A DNA stretch of 13,681 nucleotides from Candidatus Bathyarchaeota archaeon (GTDB lineage Archaea > Thermoproteota > Bathyarchaeia > TCS64). Position 1 is the stretch's first letter; the number at the start of each line of letters is the position of its first letter. The notes beneath the pieces were generated by a model that saw only the letters and a program-made list of their open reading frames with translations, was not told where the DNA came from and made no database searches. The position numbers and the translations under genes were made by a program. The stretch spans positions 9,371-23,051 of the forward strand of contig JAGTQJ010000006.1 in the NCBI GenBank assembly GCA_018396515.1. Direction: 5' to 3'. Shown here piece by piece: positions 6,622 through 13,407 of this stretch.

Positions 6622-7850
6622 ATATCCTCCCCCCTCAGGGTTAGCCAGTATACAAGCCTCTCCGGCCTCCCCCTCTCCACAGCCCTCTTGGTTATCTCCA
6701 CGGCCTTCTCGAAGTGCTCCACGTTCGGCTCCCTCCCACCAGCAAATAGGAAATCCAGGATCAGAGGCTTCTGGTAGGCCTCATATAGGGCTGCCCTGAG
6801 CTCGTTGTAGAAGGCCCCTCCCATATCGGGGGATCCAAAGGAGTATGAGAAATCAAGGACGGCTATCCCCTTCACATCCTCAAGGGACTCCCTGAGCTCC
6901 TGTGCCGGGTATGGCCTCCAGTACCTCAACCTCACCACCCCAACCCGTTCTCCCCTCTCCCTGAGCTTCTGGCCTACATATACGGCGTCCTTCGTGTAGG
7001 CCCCCATCGTCACGATGGCCAGCTCCGCATCATCCATATATGCCGACTCTAGGAAGGGTGGGTAGCTCCTCCCGACACGCCTGCTGAAGTCCCTCCAGGC
7101 CTCCTCTATCACCCCCCTAGACCTCTTCATGGAGACATCGACGACCTTCCTCTGCTCGGTTCCTATGAGGGAGGGGGCGATATGCTGGGCCTTCGTCACC
7201 GGTTCATATTCGGGATCCAGTGGATATGGAGGCTTGTATGGTGGGAGGAAGCCCTCTATCCTCTCATCCGGTGGTGAAACCGGTGAGGCTATATGGGTTA
7301 TGGTGGCCCCATCCACAGCCACGAAGTGGGGGAGCAGGACCCTCCTATCCTCCGACACCCTGTAGGCGACGAGGGTCATGTCCAGGGCCTCCTGGGCATC
7401 CTTAGCCCATGAGACGAGCCAGCCGAAGTCTCGAAACACCAGCGTATCATTCCACTCCATCCCGAAGTTGCCGGGGTCGTCTAGGGCCCTGCACCCCGCC
7501 AGGGCTACAACGGGCAGCTGGGCGAGGGCTGTGACCGTGATGGCCTCCGCGGCGTATAGGAGGCCTACCCCTGAGCTCCCGACGAAGGTCCGGGCCCCAA
7601 CGGCTGATGCGTGCTTGGCTATCTCGAACTGGGAGTGCTCCGAGTCTGCGACGATTATCTCCGCGCTGAACTCCCCGTCCGAGATCATCCGGGCAAGCTC
7701 ATTCATCACCCCCGTATAGGGCCTGATTGGGTAGGCGGCTATCACGTCCACATCAGCGATCTTTACGGCCTCAGCTATGGCCCTGGTTCCAGTCCAAATC
7801 CTCATCCTTGGGACGAGCCTTTGAACAGGTCTAGCCGTGACAGCGCTCAT
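6618..7850 (-). CDS. 2-oxoacid:ferredoxin oxidoreductase alpha subunit, probable oxalate oxidoreductase
   Basis: This subunit carries the pyrimidine-binding TPP domain and shapes the substrate pocket. From ATG 7850 it has 410 residues. The pyruvate-enzyme signature YPITP reads YPIRP (40-44). In the Moorella oxalate oxidoreductase, as I recall, the same Thr-to-Arg change (Arg31) binds the second carboxylate, with Arg109 and Phe117 also lining the site. With the constant offset of 12, these correspond to Arg43, Arg121 (GCRALDDPG) and Phe129 (GNFG) here. Other landmarks are SEHSQFEIAKHASAVGARTF, RDFGW and C-terminal VVRLRYWRPYP. A GTG at 7859 is in frame, but GGGGTGAT at 7855-7862 is a good ribosome-binding site for ATG 7850 and overlaps that GTG. 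The likely reaction is oxalate + CoA-independent cleavage to two CO2, reducing ferredoxin; a different 2-oxoacid is the alternative. Confidence 0.88.
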   Translation of the reverse strand: MSAVTARPVQRLVPRMRIWTGTRAIAEAVKIADVDVIAAYPIRPYTGVMNELARMISDGEFSAEIIVADSEHSQFEIAKHASAVGARTFVGSSGVGLLYAAEAITVTALAQLPVVALAGCRALDDPGNFGMEWNDTLVFRDFGWLVSWAKDAQEALDMTLVAYRVSEDRRVLLPHFVAVDGATITHIASPVSPPDERIEGFLPPYKPPYPLDPEYEPVTKAQHIAPSLIGTEQRKVVDVSMKRSRGVIEEAWRDFSRRVGRSYPPFLESAYMDDAELAIVTMGAYTKDAVYVGQKLRERGERVGVVRLRYWRPYPAQELRESLEDVKGIAVLDFSYSFGSPDMGGAFYNELRAALYEAYQKPLILDFLFAGGREPNVEHFEKAVEITKRAVERGRPERLVYWLTLRGEDI

Positions 7851-7854
7851 ATCA

Positions 7855-7862
7855 ATCACCCC
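7855..7862 (-). promoter_or_regulatory. Ribosome-binding site of the alpha subunit, decides its start
   Basis: On the coding strand GGGGTGAT complements the archaeal 16S 3' end (AUCACCUCC). It lies between the gamma-delta stop (7866-7864) and ATG 7850 with about 4 bases spacing, so ATG 7850 is preferred over the in-frame GTG at 7859 inside the site. Confidence 0.6.
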
Positions 7863-7863
7863 T

Positions 7864-8952
7864 TCAGTACATGTACTCCCTTAGGGCCTCCTCGATGGTC
7901 AGAAGCTCCTCCTCTCTCAGCCCCTTCTCAGCCTCCCATTCTCCCACCATGGATATGGCCTTGACGGGGCAGACCTCGGAGCAGATCCCGCATCCCGTGC
8001 AGTAGTTCAGGTCCACAACGGCCTCGAAGCCCATCGCACCGTCGGGGCAGTAGTGGTGGCAGAGCTTGCAATCAGTGCATTTCCCCCTGTCCACCTGTGG
8101 CCTTAGATACCTTTCGAAGGATGTGGTGAAGCCTATGTTCTTCCCCCCTGGAGTGGGCCCGAACTCTATCAAACCCGGGGCCAGCACCTCCCACCTCGGC
8201 ATTGCGGCCATCCTCTCCTCATATGTTCTAGCCCCAGCGGCTGCAGCCTGGTAGGCCCTGTAGGTCTCCAAGTCCCACCATTCCCTTGACTCTGGCAGCT
8301 CCAGTTTTTTAAAGGCCTTCTCCCCAGCCCTGAGGAACACCTTTATGGGCTCCGCATCCCTATAAGCCTCCTCGACCACCGGTGCCTTATGCCCTCTTCC
8401 CAACAGCTCAAGGGCCCCGAGGATATCACCGATCCTAACCCGGTTCCATGCCTTGGCCAGGGCTCCAAGAAGCGGGTAGGCTATCTCAGGGTCGTATGTC
8501 CTAGCCCTGATGGTGACGAGGCTCCCCCTCCAGTCATGGGCCAGTTGCCTCTCTCTGACCACATCCAAAACCCTCACGGCTGGGAGGGAGGTGTTGACCA
8601 CGAGCACTGCATCCTCCTTCGCCCCGTCGAGGATGAGGGCCCTCTGGGAGGTCCTGTGAAGAAGCATCGAGGAGTCCATCACTAACACGGCGTCGAAGAG
8701 CCGGCCGACGGGCTCAACCTCCTCGTGGAGAACCACATCGACCCTGGGATCCCCCATCACAGCGTAGAACATCATGGGCACATTATCCCTCTCAGGCGAG
8801 TCGTCATACCTCATGTAGTAGTAGGACTCCTTACCAGCGACCATCCCAGCCGTCGCCAGGATCCTCACCAAGTTAGAGCCATGAGCGGTGTGGAGGACAC
8901 CCCTGCAGTGAACAACAGCCCATGTCAACCTCTCATACTCGGGAATGGCCAT
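7864..8952 (-). CDS. 2-oxoacid:ferredoxin oxidoreductase fused gamma-delta subunit
   Basis: This electron-transfer subunit joins the gamma domain (about residues 1-200) and a two-cluster ferredoxin delta domain in one 362-residue chain. The C-terminus has two CxxCxxCxxxCP motifs: Cys292/295/298/302 (CTDCKLCHHYCP) and Cys318/321/324/328 (CTGCGICSEVCP), binding two [4Fe-4S] clusters that pass electrons to soluble ferredoxin. The gamma start AVVHCRGVLHTAHGSNLVRIL replaces the glycine-rich GRGGQG loop of pyruvate enzymes. The gamma-delta fusion with separate alpha and beta genes is, as I recall, the arrangement of bacterial oxalate oxidoreductase. It is the first gene of the operon, with a strong promoter ahead of it; the alpha subunit follows at once. 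An ATG at 8959 is out of frame. Confidence 0.88.
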   Translation of the reverse strand: MAIPEYERLTWAVVHCRGVLHTAHGSNLVRILATAGMVAGKESYYYMRYDDSPERDNVPMMFYAVMGDPRVDVVLHEEVEPVGRLFDAVLVMDSSMLLHRTSQRALILDGAKEDAVLVVNTSLPAVRVLDVVRERQLAHDWRGSLVTIRARTYDPEIAYPLLGALAKAWNRVRIGDILGALELLGRGHKAPVVEEAYRDAEPIKVFLRAGEKAFKKLELPESREWWDLETYRAYQAAAAGARTYEERMAAMPRWEVLAPGLIEFGPTPGGKNIGFTTSFERYLRPQVDRGKCTDCKLCHHYCPDGAMGFEAVVDLNYCTGCGICSEVCPVKAISMVGEWEAEKGLREEELLTIEEALREYMY

Positions 8953-8979
8953 GTTTCATCGCAAACCACTCAATGATGG

Positions 8980-8996
8980 ATTTTTAAAGCCTTTCG
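8980..8996 (-). promoter_or_regulatory. BRE + TATA promoter of the oxidoreductase operon
   Basis: On the minus strand CGAAAG (8996-8991) is followed by CTTTAAAAAT (8990-8981), a near-ideal archaeal BRE and TATA pair. The TATA centre at about 8985 places transcription start near 8960, a few bases ahead of ATG 8952, so the leader is very short. Confidence 0.7.
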
Positions 8997-9061
8997 GTTG
9001 AGTGTAAATGATGTAAAGGCATTCAACACCTTATTCTCTAGTTTTGGAAACTTAATATGAT

Positions 9062-9083
9062 AGTTATCTTCCATATGATAACT
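9062..9083. promoter_or_regulatory. Inverted repeat, candidate operator
   Basis: AGTTATC (9062-9068) and GATAACT (9077-9083) are perfect 7-base reverse complements separated by 8 bases. The right half-site is part of TATGATAAC, which recurs at 9122-9130. The site is about 77 bases upstream of the oxidoreductase TATA box, a plausible place for a dimeric regulator. Confidence 0.45.
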
Positions 9084-9107
9084 TTCTCTTATTAAAACCT
9101 CATCTTA

Positions 9108-9124
9108 ATAATAATGATTATTAT
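9108..9124. promoter_or_regulatory. 17-base perfect palindrome, candidate operator
   Basis: ATAATAAT and ATTATTAT flank a central G, giving eight paired positions on each side. It directly abuts the second TATGATAAC copy at 9122-9130. The low base complexity makes chance possible. Confidence 0.35.
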
Positions 9125-9415
9125 GATAACGAACATGAGTAAATCCTCAGCGGATTAAATAGGGTGGGTTAGCTTTAGATTGAATTTCGTATACCCTTGA
9201 TTTTAGTAAGGGTTAGATTGTTGAATACAAACATTACCTGAGATATCCCTTTTTATTATAAGGTGTTATAGATCTTATTAGTCGAGATTATTGATAGATC
9301 TTTAAGCTATAGAGGAAGATGCTATAAGAGTTTGTAGAGAGTTTGGATGGTCTATGTTATCCTAGGCTATATATAGGTCTCCCAGCCTCACCTACAGGAT
9401 AAATATCCCAAAAAT

Positions 9416-9425
9416 TTTTTAAATA
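9416..9425 (+). promoter_or_regulatory. TATA box of the membrane-protein operon
   Basis: TTTTTAAATA is centred about 26 bases before ATG 9446, the same spacing as at the other leaderless promoters here. This favours ATG 9446 over the ATG at 9425, which overlaps the element. Confidence 0.5.
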
Positions 9426-9445
9426 TGTTACATTATTTAAAATTG

Positions 9446-10213
9446 ATGAAATCTCTAAGTGGATTCATAACCCTGTTAATACTCTGCGGCTCGGTTCTAT
9501 ACATGATATATAGGGCTAGAAAGGGCGTCAAACCTGAGATTAGGAGGGTGCCCGGCTTCGACGTCATAGATGAGGCCATTGGGAGGGCTACAGAGATGGG
9601 GAGGCCGGTCCACTTCACGAAGGGTTTAGCATCGCTATACTCCTCGGAGGCTCCCCAGACCATCGCGGGCCTATCAATCCTCAGTTATGTAGCCAGGAAG
9701 TGCGCCCAGAATGGTATACCTCTGATAACCACCATCTATGTGGCTGAGACGATACCCTTGGTGATTCAGATGTATAGGGAGGCCGCTGCTGTGGCTGGGG
9801 TTCCTGAGTGGGTTAACGAGTACAATATTCGGTACATGTCAAGCCACAGGTTCACATACGCCACAGGAGTTCAAGGTGTGCTCCAGAGGGAGAGGCCGGC
9901 AGCCAGCTTCCTCATGGGGTACTTCATGGCTGAGGCCCTAATATTCGCCGAGTCCGGGTTTCTAGCAGGGGCCATGCAGGTCGCTGGAACCGCCTCAACG
10001 AGCCAGACACCCTTCTTCGTGGCCGTCTGCGACTACACCCTCCTAGGAGATGAGCTCTTCGCAGCAGGCGCATATCTATCTGGAGAACCTGTCCAGGTCG
10101 CTAGTATAGCGGGACAGGATGTGGGCAAGTACTGGGCCAATATCCTGCTCATGGTGGGGCTGATCCTCTCCGCGGTGGGGAGTAACTGGTTGATCAACCT
10201 GTTGAAGTTATAG
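9446..10213 (+). CDS. DUF6754-like membrane protein, operon gene 1
   Basis: Function unknown. The 255-residue protein (from ATG 9446) starts with a membrane helix (GFITLLILCGSVLYMIYRA, about 5-23) followed by a basic stretch. The next segment, RRVPGFDVIDEAIGRATEMG followed by RPVHFTKGL, is what I recognise as the DUF6754 signature. A long soluble domain follows, with alternating Gly/Ala-rich segments such as SGFLAGAMQVAGTASTSQTP and GDELFAAGAYLSGEP. A C-terminal membrane helix (YWANILLMVGLILSAVGSNW) ends near the stop. An in-frame ATG at 9425 would add seven residues, but it overlaps the TATA box. It heads four tightly spaced genes, suggesting subunits of one membrane complex. Family recognition is moderate; no activity can be assigned. 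Confidence 0.8.
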   Translation: MKSLSGFITLLILCGSVLYMIYRARKGVKPEIRRVPGFDVIDEAIGRATEMGRPVHFTKGLASLYSSEAPQTIAGLSILSYVARKCAQNGIPLITTIYVAETIPLVIQMYREAAAVAGVPEWVNEYNIRYMSSHRFTYATGVQGVLQRERPAASFLMGYFMAEALIFAESGFLAGAMQVAGTASTSQTPFFVAVCDYTLLGDELFAAGAYLSGEPVQVASIAGQDVGKYWANILLMVGLILSAVGSNWLINLLKL

Positions 10214-10226
10214 GAGGCGATGAGAT

Positions 10227-10868
10227 ATGTCGCTTCTGAGGCAGAGGGAGATTCCCATAGGGATCACGTTGATAGCGGGTTTCCTGATGCTCATTGATTA
10301 CTATTTCAGAGCTGAGATCCCGCAGGTAGCGGGGATCTCGACCACCGTGCAGAGATGGGCCGTCATAATAGCAGCATTCGCCCTCCTCATCGGGCTGATC
10401 AATATCACCCGAATACATTTGAACCATCTTATGAAGAGGACGAGGGGCCAATGGATCTTCAGCGTATGGTGCCTATTCATAATGTACTTAATGATAGTAG
10501 TCGGCCTATTCGGAACCGTGAGGCACCCTATTTATCAGTGGCTCTACACTAACATCTTTCTCCCTATAGACGCGGCGATGTACTCCATACTCGCCCTTTT
10601 CATCTCCTCCGCGGCCTATAGGGCCTTCAGGGCTAGGAATTTTGAGGCCTTCCTCATGTTAGCCAGTGGGATAATCACCATGATGATGAATGCCCCGATA
10701 GGGGAGATCATCTGGAAGGGCTTCCCAGTGGTCGGAGACTGGATAATGATGGTGCCTAATGTAGCCGCTCAGAGGGCCTTTCTAATCTGCGCCGTTGTTG
10801 GGGCCGTCTCATTAGGGATCAGGACGCTCCTAGGGATGGAGAGGGGCTACCTAGGGAGGGAGGAGTAG
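10227..10868 (+). CDS. Polytopic membrane protein, operon gene 2
   Basis: Function unknown. The 213-residue protein has about six hydrophobic segments: around 10-27 (IPIGITLIAGFLMLIDYYF), 43-62, 77-97 (FSVWCLFIMYLMIVVGLFG), 107-130, 140-165 and 182-203. It ends in a charged tail GMERGYLGREE. Short basic loops such as HLNHLMKRTRGQ suggest cytoplasmic sides. ATG 10227 is preceded by GGAGGCGAT (10213-10221), a strong ribosome-binding site that overlaps the stop codon of gene 1, so translation is probably coupled. An ATG at 10220 within that site is out of frame. I recognise no domain. Position and composition suggest the membrane-embedded partner of genes 1, 3 and 4. Confidence 0.8.
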   Translation: MSLLRQREIPIGITLIAGFLMLIDYYFRAEIPQVAGISTTVQRWAVIIAAFALLIGLINITRIHLNHLMKRTRGQWIFSVWCLFIMYLMIVVGLFGTVRHPIYQWLYTNIFLPIDAAMYSILALFISSAAYRAFRARNFEAFLMLASGIITMMMNAPIGEIIWKGFPVVGDWIMMVPNVAAQRAFLICAVVGAVSLGIRTLLGMERGYLGREE

Positions 10869-10870
10869 AG

Positions 10871-11719
10871 GTGGAGAGGAAAGGATTCTGGGATAGACTT
10901 CAGAGTATCGACCACAGGATCCTCTACGCCGCCGTGATAGTGGTCATAATAATACCTCTCCTACGCCCCTTGGGCCTTCCCATCACAGTCACAGATGCCA
11001 CCCTGAAGGCCTATAAGGCTGTTGATGAGTACGCTAAGCCGGGCTCCGTCGTCGTCATAGCCTTCGAGTTCATAGCCGGGAACTGGCCAGAGATGGGGCC
11101 GATAGCCGTGGCCATGACCCAGCACGTCTTCAATAAGCCTGATGTGAGGATCATCATCCTAGCGATGGGGAGGGATGAGGGCCCAATCCTAGCGGAGAGG
11201 ACCTTGAGATACGTCGATAAGAAGGGGAAGGAGTATGGGAGGGACTATGTGAACCTGGGCTTCTTCGCGGGTGGGGAGGCCGCCATGGCGGCCTTCGCCA
11301 GGGATATCCCGGGGCTCGTGAAGAAGGACTACTATGGAACGCCGATAGAGGGTCTCCCCGTCATGAGCGGCCTAAAAAGCCTAAGCGACATAGACCTATT
11401 CATATGCCTCTGGTCAGGGACCCCGGGCTGGGTTGAGTACCTCCGCCAGTGGCAGACACCATATGGAATCGCATGTGTTGGAGGAACCCTGGGGATAGTC
11501 GGACCCGGGGCTCAGCCATATGTGGCGGCCGGTCAACTCAAGGGGCTCGTCGTTGGCCTGAGGGGTGGGGGAGAGTATGAGAAGTTGATCAACAAGCCTG
11601 GGGAGGCCACCGCCGGGTTGGATGCGATCTCTACAACCCACATCCTGATATTCGTATGCGTAATCCTAGGGAACATAGGGTACTTCGCAGCCAGGGGGGC
11701 AAGGAGGAGGGAGGGCTAA
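10871..11719 (+). CDS. Bitopic membrane protein with large soluble domain, operon gene 3
   Basis: Function unknown. In 282 residues there is one membrane helix near each end: about 16-38 (LYAAVIVVIIIPLLRPLGLP) and about 255-274 (THILIFVCVILGNIGYFAA). The roughly 215-residue domain between them has alternating strand/helix character: AKPGSVVVIAFEF, VRIIILAMGRDEGP, YGRDYVNLGFFAGGEAAM, SDIDLFICLWSGTPGW and YGIACVGGTLG. This resembles a Rossmann-like alpha/beta fold, though no nucleotide-binding motif is evident. The start is GTG 10871, two bases after the stop of gene 2, with GGGAGGGAGG just upstream. Its stop overlaps the next ATG (TAATG). The name of any known family escapes me. Confidence 0.78.
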   Translation: MERKGFWDRLQSIDHRILYAAVIVVIIIPLLRPLGLPITVTDATLKAYKAVDEYAKPGSVVVIAFEFIAGNWPEMGPIAVAMTQHVFNKPDVRIIILAMGRDEGPILAERTLRYVDKKGKEYGRDYVNLGFFAGGEAAMAAFARDIPGLVKKDYYGTPIEGLPVMSGLKSLSDIDLFICLWSGTPGWVEYLRQWQTPYGIACVGGTLGIVGPGAQPYVAAGQLKGLVVGLRGGGEYEKLINKPGEATAGLDAISTTHILIFVCVILGNIGYFAARGARRREG

Positions 11720-12335
11720 TGGCCGACGTGATGACGGAACTCGGGGTCTGGGTAGCCGCCGCCTACATGCTGATGATATACAGCTACCCGTTCAAGGATA
11801 CTCCGCTGTTAAGTTCGCGGAGCACACGATGCTAGGCCTAGGGGTAGCCATAACCACCGTGATGGGCATTAGAAACATACTAGACATCGCCATCGGAGGT
11901 TTAATAACAAAGGGGGAGACCACCTGGATAGTACCGATCATCCTCGGGGTTCTTCTGTTCACAAGGTTCTTCAGGCAGGTTGCGTGGCTGAGCCGATGGC
12001 CCCTAGCCCTCCTCGTCGGAATAGGGATAGGAATATCCCTAGGTAGCGGAATAGATGCAAACTTCATCACACAGATCCGATCGACCATAACCGGTGTAAA
12101 AGACATAAACCAGGCACTTCTCGGAGTGATGGTAATATTAACCATCACCTACTTCATCTTCTCCATAGGCAAAGCCCAGAGGGAAAAGGGTGTCCTAAAA
12201 TACACCGCGCAGCTTGGAAGGTACATAATGATGATATGCTTCGGGGCATTATTCGGAAACACCGTGATGACGAGGATGGCCCTATTCATAGGCCAGATGA
12301 GATTCCTACTATTCGACTGGCTTAAATTAGGCTAG
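11719..12335 (+). pseudogene. Membrane protein, operon gene 4, interrupted by one frameshift
   Basis: Function unknown. From ATG 11719, overlapping the stop of gene 3 as TAATG, the frame gives MADVMTELGVWVAAAYMLMI and YSYPFK, then runs out at a TAG around 11834. The natural continuation, YSAVKFAEHTMLGLGVAITT and several further membrane helices to the stop at 12335, is in another frame. One base is missing near 11794-11799. The restored protein would have about 205 residues and five or six membrane helices: near 8-22, 38-58, 73-92, 98-112, 130-147 and 165-180. Everything else in the operon is intact and this gene is otherwise well conserved in character. A recent mutation, a sequencing error and programmed frameshifting all remain possible. 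Confidence 0.65.
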
Positions 12336-12368
12336 AGTCAAACCCATTTTTTTATAGGTGATTGTTAG

Positions 12369-12570
12369 TATCCCATGTTTTATGAGAAGGTTTAGACGAA
12401 AATTCAAATCGATTCTGATCTATTTTAAAATGATGAGTTAAGTTGAAGTAGATAGCATAACTAGCAAGGTCTTCATGCCTTCATGTTCTGGATGAGGCTA
12501 AAGAGTCAATGGATAAGAGCAGAGATCTAGTCATAATTCTGTGTGATTCAACTAAGTAGTATGGAGCTCT
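12369..12570 (+). repeat. Diverged repeat, copy A, with creatininase-like N-terminal remnant
   Basis: This stretch aligns with 13472-13681. Shared blocks are TATCCCA-GTTT, AGA-GAAAATT, ATTTTAAAATG-TGA, AAGGTCTTCAT and GATCT. From ATG 12483 it reads Met-Phe-Trp, then after a 2-base loss DEAKESMDKSRDLVIILCDS (12491-12550), then Thr-Lys-stop-Tyr-Gly-Ala. Compared with the creatininase-family start (MxWxEVxEAxxxxDLVIIPxGSTEQHGP), most differences are single-base changes, such as CAG to TAG and CAT to TAT. I read it as a decayed creatininase-family gene. Confidence 0.5.
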
Positions 12571-12734
12571 AAGCTCCAATCAGGGAGGCGGTCTCTAAAC
12601 TTAAGAAATCTAGAACTAGAAACTTGAAGAAAGGGCTTTTACATCGAGGACAGTAACCCAATGTACACCCTCTAGTTTAGCAATCGGCCATGGTTTTAGC
12701 TACCATCCATCTCTAAACCGGGTGTTTCAGATCA
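12571..12734. other. Intergenic stretch before vapB, probable gene debris
   Basis: No reading frame can be supported. It may continue the decayed creatininase-like sequence; the short segment at 12577-12650 (PIREAVSKLKKS and following residues) is open but unrecognised. Confidence 0.3.
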
Positions 12735-12743
12735 CATTTAAGT
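12735..12743 (+). promoter_or_regulatory. TATA box of vapB
   Basis: CATTTAAGT is centred about 27 bases before ATG 12766, matching the leaderless spacing seen at the other promoters in the window. A T-run at 12755-12761 follows. Confidence 0.45.
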
Positions 12744-12765
12744 ATGATTGTAAATTTTTTTAACA

Positions 12766-13071
12766 ATGATGGACGAAAGGAGCGTCGTCATGCCAGCGGT
12801 GAGGATCCCACGGGAGCTCTGGCTCTACCTAGAGGAGATTATGAGGAGGAAGATGTTCTCCTCTAAGGCTGAGCTTGTGAAGGATGCACTCAGGGAGTAT
12901 GTCTCCCATAACCGAGAGCTCTTACATGACTTTGAGATCCTCTCCGCGGCTGTTAAGCTTAAGAGGGGGAGGTTTGAGGATGAGGAGAGGGAGAGAAGGC
13001 TGCTCGAGTGGCTTAGGGAGTTACGCTCTAAACACCAGTGTTCTCCTTCGCCACCGTTACGCAGCCAGTGA
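12766..13071 (+). CDS. Ribbon-helix-helix antitoxin, VapB-like
   Basis: This is a DNA-binding antitoxin that normally binds the VapC toxin made from the next gene and represses the pair. The 101 residues open with a strand VVMPAVRIPRELWLYLEE and continue to the helix-turn-helix RRKMFSSKAELVKDALREYV, the CopG/Arc ribbon-helix-helix fold. A charged helical toxin-binding tail follows (ILSAAVKLKRGRFEDEERER, then LLEWLREL). The last 15 or so residues (KHQCSPSPPLRSQ) read into the vapC start in the wrong frame, so the natural stop has probably been lost through a small deletion at the junction. ATG 12766 is chosen for its TATA spacing; a second ATG directly follows, and ATG 12790 is also in frame. 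Confidence 0.75.
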   Translation: MMDERSVVMPAVRIPRELWLYLEEIMRRKMFSSKAELVKDALREYVSHNRELLHDFEILSAAVKLKRGRFEDEERERRLLEWLRELRSKHQCSPSPPLRSQ

Positions 13072-13407
13072 TGTGACTGAGGCCCTAGTGGGCTCAGGAA
13101 TCATAAACCTCGTCACCCTCTCCGAGTCCTCTACATCGTTTGTAGGGGCGAGGAGGCCTCCAAGGCTCTTTCATATGTGGAGGAACTCGCTGAGAGGAGT
13201 AGGCTGGCTCCATCTGAGCTGGTGGCCCCGGTAGCTGGCCAGTTCAAGTGCCGCTTCCTAGTCTCATTGGCTGATGCCTGGGTCCTCGCCACGGGTAAGG
13301 TTATGAATGTCCCCTGCCTCTTCGCTCATAGGGAGAAGGAACTCACCTCACACCTCATTGCCATCAGAAGGGAGGTGGAGGTGCACTTCCTCGATGAACT
13401 CCTCTGA
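13016..13407 (+). pseudogene. Broken VapC-type PIN-domain toxin
   Basis: VapC toxins are PIN-fold RNases with a set of acidic active-site residues. The N-terminus SYALNTSVLLRHRY normally reads YALDTS, so the first catalytic Asp is Asn (AAC, one base from GAC). The chain continues ITLSE-like as NLVTLSE, then a one-base loss near 13126-13130 changes frame to VLYIVCRGEEASKALSYVEE, and on to GQFKCRFLVSLADAWVLATG and FLDELL at 13407. The later Asp in LADAW is kept. No start codon is visible in the proper frame before SYAL. Missing start, lost catalytic residue and frameshift together indicate a dead toxin next to a mostly intact antitoxin. Confidence 0.75.

Larger units (their letters stand above)
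8997..9415. other. AT-rich divergent control region, no gene
   Basis: The stretch between the oxidoreductase operon and the membrane-protein operon contains no convincing reading frame. It holds an inverted repeat (9062-9083), a 17-base palindrome (9108-9124), two copies of TATGATAAC (9074-9082, 9122-9130) and TATA-like runs near 9369-9376 and 9399-9406. It is probably a shared regulatory region. Confidence 0.6.

Noticed and set aside
6618..8952. Plain pyruvate:ferredoxin oxidoreductase
   Set aside because: The YPITP substrate motif is YPIRP and gamma-delta are fused, fitting the oxalate enzyme better; not excluded without a tree.
5678..8976. Many long plus-strand open frames across the oxidoreductase operon
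   Set aside because: They are antisense shadows caused by GC-rich codons; the minus strand encodes recognisable, motif-bearing subunits without gaps.
12884..13021. N-terminal part of the open frame that runs into vapC
   Set aside because: This part overlaps vapB in another frame and has no VapC character; similarity to PIN proteins begins only at SYALNTS near 13019.
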